Assembly (NCBI RefSeq): GCF_905475395.1 | Contig: NC_058341.1 | Location: forward strand, 74,459,597 to 74,523,596 | Direction: 5' to 3' | Source: Chrysoperla carnea | Lineage: Eukaryota > Arthropoda > Insecta > Neuroptera > Chrysopidae | DNA: 64,000 bases | Notes under the pieces: model-generated | What the model saw: only the letters and a program-made list of their open reading frames with translations | The model's database searches: none | What the model was told of the DNA's origin: nothing | Part shown: one piece after another, positions 24,084 through 35,400 of the stretch | Numbering within the stretch: position 1 is the first letter of the stretch | Layout: each line of letters opens with the position of its first letter | Made by a program: the position numbers and the translations under genes

Positions 24084-24750
24084 AACAAGTGAAAACAAAC
24101 AATTGACTGAGTTAATTGTTGAAATACCATGTATAGGCAGTGTTGATAACTCTGTCACATTTCACATACATACATATCTGACATATTTAACTGATATTCT
24201 CATATAATGCGCAAGTGTTGATGCGCAATCGTTTGTTTTTTTTGACGTCATGTAAATAACAAAAGATATTCACTTTGATATTCCTATATTAATACATACT
24301 ATAAAATTTGTACCTAATTAACGCCCTCGTGGGTAAACAGCGATGTTTACAAAAAAATGTTTCAAACAAAAGTTGTTTATTTTTTTGTAAGGAACATTTT
24401 TTACATTTAAACTTTTATTCTATCTCTAACGGTTTACAAGATGGGTACTACGGACCCATGACCCAATTGACCCATGTTGCTTATTTACGAACTTGACCTC
24501 ACTTTTTACGTCCTAAGCACGCTGTAAAAATTTCAGCTTGATATCTCTTTTCGTTTTTGAGTAATCGTGTCCACAGACGGACGGACGGACGGACGGACGG
24601 TCGGACGGACGGACAACCGGAAATGGATTAATTAGGTGATTTTATGAACACCTATACCAATTTTTTTTTTTGTAGCATCAATATTTTTAGGCGTTACAAA
24701 CTTGGGACTAAACTTATAATACTATGTATATTTCATATATACATGGTATA
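24084..24750 (-). mobile_element. HINE-like element, full length
   Basis: Both ends present in reverse: AACAAGTGAAAACAAACAAT plus hairpin at the left, and TTTCATATATACATGGTATA at the right. The microsatellite is (GACG)n, about nine units with one variant. A good reference copy for the family. Confidence 0.93.
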
Positions 24751-24884
24751 ATAAATTACGGGCGATATGAGGTCGGGAAGTGGAAGGGTTGAGTTTTTTA
24801 TGGTACAAAACAGTTTATCTTCATTTTCGGCAAAACTACTAGTCCTATAGAAAAAAAGTTAAATTGCAAAGTTGTAGGTAATGA

Positions 24885-25095
24885 AAAGATGTACAACTTT
24901 TGTTCATACATTTTTTTCACATAATCTCAAAATTTATGTGAAAAATTCAAATATCCAAGTTTTTGGTTTTTTATTTTTTTCTTTTACAAAAAAGTTTTCC
25001 ACGAAATTTGTTAAAAACTTGGATATTTGCATTTTTCACATAAATTTTGAGGTTATGTGAAAAAAATGTATGAACAAAAGTTGCACAGTTGTATC
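24885..25095. repeat. inverted repeat with ~78-bp arms
   Basis: Left arm CAACTTTTGTTCATACATTT through CCAAGTTTTT mirrors the right arm AAAAACTTGGATATTTGC to CAAAAGTTG, around a T/A-rich spacer. Confidence 0.8.
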
Positions 25096-25688
25096 GCTAT
25101 ATTTCCATAGAATATTAAACTAGAGAACGCCATGGCCCAAAATTTGCGATATGACGAATGAGAGAGAAGACTGCCAGTTAATTTCTATTTGTTCTTGTCT
25201 AATCTATGTCATTGGCTATATATTGTTTACATTATTGGAGACACAAAATCTCTATGCATCATATGACTATGATAAGGACACAGGGCAACTCACTGACAGT
25301 CTTCTCTCTACAGGCTAGCAGATCCCTCGCGTTCTGTATGTATAATTTTCCATGTATATTTCATTATTTACAATTTTGAATAAACAAACAAACGTGCATA
25401 AACTGGAAACTCAACCCCTCTTAATCTAGCCTTATTTTTGCGAGAATCATCAAATTTAATCAGAATTTAATCATATATATTTATACATATCTACAGAAGA
25501 GTTAAAACGGATATGTTGTCGAGTCCAAAGCTCTCTGCGAAAGTGCGAGTGCGTTCAAACTGAAATGAGACCAACCAAGATTGTAAATATTTGATGTTTA
25601 TGCACTCAAATCTACAACCTGAACCTGAACGGACTCTATAACGAAAACTGTTTACAAATTTTTTACTTGCTGCAGCATTGAGCTGTCT

Positions 25689-25726
25689 TTAACGACTTAA
25701 CGAAGCTATGACTTCGTTAAGTCGTT
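25689..25726. other. perfect hairpin, ~16-bp stem
   Basis: AACGACTTAACGAAG / CTTCGTTAAGTCGTT around a 6-base loop. No T-run follows, so it is not a terminator. Confidence 0.7.
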
Positions 25727-25787
25727 GAAGTACATAATGCCTACATTGAATTTCGATAATTCTATCTTAACAATATACTTAATCAAA

Positions 25788-26298
25788 TGCTAAAACTTTG
25801 CGGGTGAAATGACCCACCAGAAATCATGTTGAAAAAGATGCTCCTATATGTAAAAGTTTAAGCACCATGGCGTCAGCTTTGCGGGGTACAGGTGATTACA
25901 GGTGAGAATATGAATATCACACCCCTTGGTCTCTCACCCTTGCATCAGTAAATATGTACGGCGTTGCTGGATACTAACTCTGCATAAATATTCGAAGCGA
26001 GTTACAAAAATACCGTACAGAAATAAATCACATAGGGCTTCGGAAATTGACGGGAGATCAAATATTTTTTTTAAACTCCGGTATCGATTTTACCGGATTT
26101 ATTTAAGTACGATTTATATTTATCTAAGTTCGAATACTTATGCAGAGTTAGTATCCAGCAACCAAAGGATGTGATATTCATATTCTTACCTTTACCGTGC
26201 AAAACTGACGCCATGGTGCTTAAACTTACTTTTACATATAGGCGTATCTTTTTCAACATGATTCCTAATGGGTCGTTTGACCCGAAAACTTTTAGCAT
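25788..26298. mobile_element. foldback MITE between LINE region and DHODH 3' end
   Basis: Ends GCTAAAACTTTGCGGGTGAA / TTTGACCCGAAAACTTTTAGC. Arms include CATGTTGAAAAAGATGC, GCACCATGGCGTCAG and TGCTGGATACTAACTCTGCA. The frames on both strands here are palindrome artefacts. Confidence 0.83.
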
Positions 26299-26464
26299 GG
26301 AATTGTAGTCTATATTTAATTAATTATTTCCACATGACAAAGTTATTCTTACTTATGTTAAAAATTCTAAATACTCTACTTAGCTAGCGTTACATTGCTC
26401 TCTTTGAAAGCTCCGTGCATAAATGCAGTATATACACTGAGATTGAAACATGCTAACAATTAAA

Positions 26465-29400
26465 TTATTTCTTTGCATCGATCCCAACAACTTGTGATAT
26501 ATTTTCAAATCCATCGAATTCTAATAACTGCTGTAATTCCTCCTTAATTCGTGTTATTCTAGGTGGACCGTGATATATAAACGAAGTGTAAATTTGTATT
26601 AATGATGCACCAGCTCGAATTTTTTCATAAGCATCATGACCAGTAAATATACCACCAGCACCTATAAAAACAAAAGTTGAGCTAAATAATCACTTTGGTC
26701 CACAAAAATTAAAACATAAAAAAGCTATAGTGATCGACTTATCAATTTGTTATGAAGAAAAAATTAGCCGAAAAAGCGCAAATATATTTCTTTAGGTAGG
26801 TTAGGTTAGAATGGTTGTCCTGAGGTGGGATCGTTGTGATACCGAGAAAGAGTTGGTCTATCAACGACCATTACTCCATGAATCATTTAGAGCTGTTTAA
26901 GAACAGCACGATTGCCTTGACGTCCACGAGCTTAAGAGTCAGAGAGATCGTCAAAGAAAGGCTGGCTCAAGTAATTTTGACATATCCTCATGGCAAGAGC
27001 TGGACAGTAACAGAGAAGATGAGACAACTACTGCAATAATTGTGATGTACTGGTAAGCTTAGTCGTTCAGCGTAAATGCCGCTTAGCCAGTGTCCTGTAA
27101 TAGCCGCATCAATTGTACTTATAGAGACCCTTTGAAGCTATGTATGGTCTTCGAAACGCGTACAATTGTACTCAGACCATATCTGTCTAGTAGTACCAAA
27201 AGTGCGTTCCTCCATCCTTTTAAAATTGGCCTTTTTTAAGATATCCTAATTCAAGAGCAGCAGTTCGCAAATGCAGCTTCCGGATGCCTATTGATGCTTA
27301 TATCCCTGTGTCCCAATTTCCTAGATAAATTTTTGTATTATATAAATATGTATTTCGACTACCAGTATAAATCAGTAATAAATATCTATTCGTTGTCAAT
27401 TTGGTGACATCTACACACGAGTATTTTGGTATGTCTACAGTTTATACTTTCCAAGTCCAAGATCATGTAATTAATGTTTGTTTGTTGTTTTTTTGTTATT
27501 ATTTGTTTTTAATTTGGATTTGAAGTTTTTAATTTATGTGTCAAAATTAGATGATAAAATACTCGAATAACAGTGGCCAAAAGGGAGCACGTGATCCAGT
27601 ATCATTGGCCAAATACCAATCACATGATCAATGTTGTGAGAGCTGACGGCACAATTTGTCAGATACTTGGAAAGTCTAAACTGTAGACATACCAAAATAC
27701 TCGTATGCAGATGTAACCAAATTGGCAACGAATAGTTATTTATAACTGATTTATACTGATGATGACTACCTGATAGTCGAAATAGGTATTTATATAATAA
27801 AAAAATATATCTAGGAAATTGGAGCAAAAATCAAAATTTATTTCAAGTACACTCTGTCGAATAGAGATATTTTGAACTTTTTGCTCTAGCTTTGTACCCG
27901 AAAATATTGGATATTCAGGCTCAAAGTGCTTTTTTTTTAAATGGAATATAGTGCATTTTTTTAACGGAACATTTTTTAATTTGTTTGGGATTCTACCCAA
28001 AATATATGATCCGATTTTTGATACAAAAATAATCATATTATTTTTATAGAATTCAACCCTATTATAAAAATGTTCCATTTAAAAAAATGAAGTGAAGTTA
28101 AAAATGTATTCATTCGAAAAAAAGTATCCGTTCAAACTGAAATGAGAGCAACCAAGAGTTTAATATTTTAGTTTTTAAACGGGTGTCTCTAAACCCTATA
28201 CTTAATAATCTTTGAAACATTACTTCTATGAAACATTTTAAATTTATGAAACGATCTCATACCAGATTTTATTTTAACCTATAGTTAGACTGTTTCTTAG
28301 CACGATCCTTCCATAATAGGCAAGTTTACTACATTTTTTATCACTTCAGGTGAAGAATTCTCAATGCACGGGCAGAAAAGTGAAGTGGTTTTTGAAAATC
28401 TTTAGAAATACACAAAATATGAACGTTTAAAATTCCTAATTAAACAAAGAGGAAGATACGCACTAGTGACGCCATTGTTCGATATCACCATAGAGATTAC
28501 ATATAAAATACATATAAAACTTTGTTTTGCTAAAAGGAGATGGACAATTAATCTTTGAATGCTTATAACTTCAATTAATTTTAATTTCACTTTCAAATTT
28601 TGTCATGGTATCAAGGCTAGCTTTACATTTTTATGCGTAATATGGCAAATTTGACATAGTTGTCTAAATTTGGCAAATTTAGACAACTATCGTATTCTAG
28701 GTTCGAATTCTTATATGAAATAGTACGAAAAATTGATGAGTGCAATCCAGACCAGTTTTATTAGAATTTTTTGCTGACAAAAACATGACAAATCGATTTC
28801 AATTAATGCTAACCTTGCAAATTAAAACGACCAACCGTATCATTTATTTAGTGACATTTTTGATACCATTCATTTTAATTATTTTTATAACTTACCAATA
28901 ATTGGAATTTGTCCATTGGTTAATTGATACATTTCTTTAATCATTTGTGTCGATTTCTCCTTCAACGGTCGTCCGCTTAAACCACCTGTTTCATTTTTAT
29001 AATGAATACTTTTCAAATCGTTCCTTGCAATGGTAGTATTTGATATAATTAATCCGTCAATACGACAATCACGTTTTTTTAAAATACTCGCTACAGATTT
29101 ACGTTCTTCTTGTGATAAATCTGGTGCTAATTTTAATAATATTGGTGGTTTATTTTCGACATCAAGTTGATTGCGGGCCGATATTACAGCTGGTAATAAA
29201 ACTTTTAAATTTTCCTCATTTTGTAAAGTTCTCAAGCCAGGTGTATTTGGACTGCTTACGTTTATTACAAAATAACTTGCATATTTACCAAATTTCTGAA
29301 TACCTTGAATATAATCATCAATCGGATTATCTGATTCTTTATTTTTACCTAAATTAATGCCTAGAATTCCATCAAATTTATCACTGTTTCGCAGTTTTTC

Positions 29401-32400
29401 GATTCTTTCAAGAACTTTATCATGGCCATCACTATTAAAACCATATCTGTAAAATATGTTAATAGAAATTTTTAATATCGAATGAAACATTTATTGTAAC
29501 GTTTATCTGAGAGAAGTATAACCAGTTAAAAACTAGATGACACTTCTTTAAGTGGGTACAAGTAGAATTAATAAACATTCATTCACTAATTTTAAGTGAT
29601 TACTTATTGTGTCTTGACTAAATGCTTTTGCTTCGAATAAAACTTCATAAACAAGCTACCTACTCCTAGCTGTATGAACAAGCTACGTAGCTTAAGTGAA
29701 TTTAAAAAATATATAATTTCTGGTTGATTACAATAAAGTTGGGCCGTTTTATCCACCAAAAATCAATTTTCGTGTGTTAAATTTATCAGTCATTTTAGTT
29801 CAAAAATAAGACTTTTGAAGTCGAAATTTAAAATTACACCTTCGATTTTTACTGGACCGGGTGCAAACTGTTCGTAAATGGGTGTAGAAAAATGCCAGTT
29901 TAATAAGAATAAAGTGTGTTCTTCAAATTTACGCACGCTTATAAGTTCGTAGTAGCCAATCGTGCAGAAAATCATTAAAATGAGAAAAAAAAATATTGGA
30001 TGTTATTTCTTGAATTATTTTTAGCATTTTTTCCCCTTTGAAATTTTTGCTAAAGCTCAACGTTTAAAGATACAAGCGTTCAAAAAATTCATTATTATGA
30101 TGAAAATTTGATATTGACAAAATTAACGATTATTGTGTGGATTTGATCAAAAATTTTATTCAAAACCTATTGGATCTTATATTTCGGACATTTCTAAATA
30201 ATTTTTGTTAGATGACTTTTTTCACCTTGTCGTTTTTGAGATGTCGACGTTTCAAACTATTTTAAGCTAAAATTTTGTTATTAATAAGTTATCAAATAGT
30301 TATTGTGATCAAATATTTGATTAGAAAACCAACTGATTTATTTTTGCTTATTTAAAACATTTTTTGTATCATGACATATTTTACCTACCCTCACCTTTTT
30401 CGAGATATAGACGATTAAAAAAATCGATTTCAAGAAAATGTAAAAACTTCCATTTTTGAGCTTCTTAGTTATTTAATTCTTAATTTTCTAGAAGTGTTTA
30501 AAATAATCAAAAATATATAATCAGTTGGTTTTTATAGCCTGCATATATGAAATATATATCAAGGTATGCTAAGTTTAATTCTAAGTTTGTAACGCTAAAA
30601 AATATTGATGTTATGAAAAATATTTTGGTATAGGTGTTCATAAAATCACCTAATTAATCCATTTCCGTTTATCTATCCGCTTGTCCGTCCGTCCGTCCGT
30701 CCGTGAACACGATAACTCAAAAACGAAAAGAGATATCAAGTTGAAATTTTTATAGCATGCTTAGGACGTAAAAAGTGAGGTCGAGTTCGTAAATGAGCAA
30801 CATAGGTCAATTGAGCCTTGGGTCCGTAGGACCCATCTTGTAAACCGTTAGAGATAGAACCAAATTAGGCCTTAACTTTGATGTCCTTTTTTTCGCCAAT
30901 TATAAAAGATAGGCAGTTGTGAATTTGCAAGTAGCTTCAACTAGTGGTCTTAAATATTTTCAAAAAACGAAAAAATTGAAAATACTTTAGAAAATTTTCG
31001 AAAACCAAATAAATGGCAGCCGAAATGCCGCTACATTTGTGTTGATTTCTTGAAATGTTCTAATTTATAAAACATAATGCAAGCACTGACACTCAGACAC
31101 TCAACACTTTCTATACATGATATTTCAACAACTAACTCAGTCAATTGTTTGTTTTAACTTGTATAATAAAATATTTGATCAAAACCATTCGATAATCGTC
31201 AAACTTTTCGATAACTAAATTTTAGCCTAAAATAAATTAAAACGCCGACTCTCAAAAACGACAAGGTTAGTTAAAAAAAAGTCATCTAACAAAAATTATT
31301 TTGTCCGGAATATAAGATCCAATTGGTTTTGAATAAAATATTTGATCAAATCCACTCAAATCGTTAATTTTGTCAATATCGAATTTTTATCAAAATAACG
31401 AATTTTTTTTTAAACGCTTGTATCTTTAAACGGCGAGCTTTAAGAAAAATGCTAAGAATAGTTAAAAATATGAGATCCAATAGTTTTTTTTTCTATTTTT
31501 ATGATTTTTCAGTACGATTGGCTGTTACGAACTTTTAAGCACGCGTAAATTTAAAGATCACACTTTCTGATAAAACTGACATTTTTCTATACCCTCATTG
31601 GAACAGTTTGCGCCTTGTCTCGTAATAATCGGAGGTGTACTTTTTAATTCTGAGCTTTTGGTCATTTTTCTATTTTAATACCTTGAGTAATTATTTCGTA
31701 TAAAAGTCTCTTTGAAAGTTATGCTTACACTTACGCAGTTGCGCTCTTTAATATAATTTTCATCCTTAGACAAGGCTGAAATTTAGCTTCTAAAAATGCA
31801 ATTTTTTCCTGTGGCTGTTTAGATCAGGCATTGAATTAAAATTTTTTTACGCAATCTTTTATACCATGTATATATGAAATATACATAGTATATTAAGTTT
31901 AATCCCAAGTTTGTAACGCTTAAAAATAATGATGCTTGGAAAAAATTTTGTCATAGGTGTTCATAAAATCACCTAATTAGTCCATTTCCGGTTGTCCGTC
32001 CGTCCGTCCGTCCACCTGTCTGTGGACACGATAACTCAAAAACGAAAAAAGATATCGAGCTGAAATTTTTACAGCGTACTCAGGACGTAAAAAGTGAGGT
32101 TGAGTTCGTAAATGAGCATCATAGGTCAATTGGGTCTTGGATCCGTAGGACCCATCTTGTAAACCGTTAGAGAAAGAACCAAAGTTTAAATGTAAAAAAT
32201 GTTCCTTATCAAAAATTAAACAACTTTTGTTTGAAACATTTTTTCGTAGGCATCACTGTTTACCCGTGAGGGCGCCAATTAGGCGGAAATTTTATAATAT
32301 GTACTATACTTGATTATCAGTTATGTATGTGTCACATGTTTGTATGTGTAATGTGATAAAGAAATCAACACTGACTATGCATGGTATTTCAACAATTAAC

Positions 32401-35400
32401 TCAGTCAATTGCTTGTTTTCTCTTGTTATTAAAATCAAAAATTATTAAAGAGATTTATAAATAAGCAAGCTTTAGAATGGTTTGAAACTAAATTATATTT
32501 TTTATCGGTAAATTAAGACAGTACTGTTCTGGCAGACATCGCGCTATTGCAAAAAATCAAAATATCTTGTAAACCTACTCCCACAAGACTACAAGACTAA
32601 AAAACCAAAAAAAAACAAGTGAAAACAAACAATTGACTGAGTTAATTGTTGAAATACCATGTATAGTCAGTGTTGATTTCTTTATCACATTACATATACC
32701 AACATGTGACACATACATAACTGATAATCAAGTATAGTACATATTATAAAATTTCCGCCCTAATTGTCGCCCTCACGGGTAAACAGTGATGTTTACGAAA
32801 AAATGTTTCAAACTAAAGTTGTTTAATTTTTGATAAGGAACATTTTTTACATTTAAACTTTTGTTCTATCTCTAACGGTTTACAAGATGGGTCCTACGGA
32901 CCCAAGTCCCAATTGACCTATGATGCTCATTTACGAACTTGACCTCACTTTTTACCTCCTGAGTACGCTGTAAAAATTTCAGCTCGATATCTTTTTTCGT
33001 TTTTGAGTTATCGTGTCCACAGACGGATACACAAACAAATAATACAATCTTATAAGTGACGTATATGTTTGAAATAAACAATGTTGTTGCTATGCAAATA
33101 ATTGATACTATGTGTTATATATATATAACATATCAATTATGTTCTGAACTAATTTGCGCTGTCACGGGTAAACAATAATCTTTACAAAAAAATGTTTCAA
33201 TCAAAAGTTGTTTATTTTTTTGTAAGAAACATTTTTTACGTTTATAATTTTATTCTATCTCTAACGGTTTACAAGATGGGTACTACGGACCCATGACCCA
33301 ATTGACCCATGTTGCTCATTTACGAACTTGACCTCACTTTTTACGTCCTAAGCACGCTGTAAAAATTTCAGCTTGATATCTCTTTTCGTTTTTGAGTAAT
33401 CGTGACCACAGACGGACGGACGGACGGCCGGACGGACAACCGGAAATGGATTAATTAGGTGATTTTATGAACACCTATACCAATTTTTTTTTTGTAGCAT
33501 CAATATTTTTAGGCGTTACAAACTTGGGACTAAACTTATAATACTATGTATATTTCATATATACATGGTATAAATATCAAGCTGAAATGTTTATAGCGCA
33601 CTCAGAATGTTAAAAGTGAGGTTGAGTTCGCAAATTAGGAAACTAATACGTCAGTTGTGTAGCAGGAGAGAACTTAAATGACAATTTTTTTTTTGTAAAT
33701 ATCATTATTTTCCCGTGGAGTCGAAAATTAGGAAAAAATTTGGTGTAAATTTTCTCTAAAACTATAACAGGTAGAATGTTGAAAACTAGTAAGTAGCTTT
33801 AACGAGAAAATACTAAAATTTTCGAAATTTTAACGAGAATTGTTGGTTTTTCTAACTTTCAAAATTAAAAAAATTTCAAGCACTAATATTCAATACTCTC
33901 TAAAAAGGGTATTTAAACAATTAACTCTGTAAATTGTATATTTTAAATTTTTTTAAAATAAAAATAAAGTTATTTGTTTGTTTATTTCATACACAATAAT
34001 TGCATTCCCTATCCCTATCACTACATATTATAAAACAAAGTCGCTTTTTCTGTCCCTATGTCCCTATGTACGCTTAAATCTTTGAAACTACGCAACGGAT
34101 TTTGATGCGGTTTTTTTTTAATAGATAGAGTGATTCAAGAGGAAGGTTTTTATGTATAATACATCCATATTATAGTAGAGTAAGGGATTGAAATAGGGGT
34201 TGAAAGGGATATGCTTCAAAAACTAAAAAAGTTGTGCATCGATTAAGCTCAAATATTGACACGATATACAACCAGCTTCAAAGATCTATTGTTTTTATCT
34301 ACTTTTAACCTTCGGAGGGTAGAAAGGTGAAGCGAGAAAGAGGGAAGGAATTATCGAATATTTACAAATATACCTAAGTGGGGATCAAATAAAAGAGCAT
34401 GACGTGTACATTACAAAACTGTTATCCCACGCAAGGAAATGTGGAGGGAGGGGTGCAAGTGGGGATGTTGCCCAGCAAAGCGGGTAGTTCACAGCTAGTA
34501 TATTATAAATGTGAAAAACTAGCGAATGGTTTTTAATAAAACTGTACAGCAATACAGCTTATACATCAGAATAACACATGAGCTATAAATTATAAAGATA
34601 TTTAAAAAAAATAAATTTAATCTGACATTTACTATTTTAAATTTTAACAGACATCTTTAATTTATGGTTCAAAATAATGATCACAGATGGAGCAGAATGA
34701 TTATCATTTTGAACCATAAATTAAAACAGTAAATGTCAAACAAATCATGGCCACCTTTTCTAGTATACTCAATCAATTATGACTATTTTACAATTTAAAA
34801 AATTGAAAAAGGGCATATTTTTTAGCTGTATAAACCAATCCCTTAGAGTGTAATGGAAGAGGGATAAGTGAGATCAAGAGAGGTGGAGGTATAGCCGGTG
34901 GTTTTTACTTTTAAGCCCAGTGAAGCGGGCGGGTATCAAGCTAGTATAATTATATAAAACAAGTGAAAACAAACAATTGACTAAGGCAATTGTTCAAATA
35001 CCCTGTATAGAAAGTGTTGAATATCAGTGCTTGCATTATTTTTGTATAAATTAGAAGATTTTAATAAACCACTACAATTATGGCGGCCTTTCGAAAGTAT
35101 TTTATAGAATTTTTTTTCAAGAAAGTTTCACAAAATCACCAGTTGAAGCTACCTGCAAATTTCATCAACTCTTATTGTTTTGGAGCAAATGGACAACAAA
35201 GCAATAAGAAGCATTTTTTACATTTAAACTTTTTTTCTATCTCTAACTAAATTTCTATTTTTTCAATTCCTATTGACCATGTTGCTCATTTACGAACTCA
35301 ACCTCACTTTTTACGTCCTAAGCACGCTAGAGAACGCTTCAGTTTGATATCTCTTTTCATATTACAGTTATCGTGTTCACGGACGAACAGGCAGTTAAGC

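Noticed and set aside
24308-24496. Open frame in plus orientation within a HINE (and similar frames at 15658-15855, 12181-12429, 32872-33081)
   Set aside because: All fall in the HINE body or its reverse, with no conserved reading frame between copies. They are repeat-derived.
25926-26298. Overlapping frames on both strands
   Set aside because: They mirror one another because the region is a foldback MITE.
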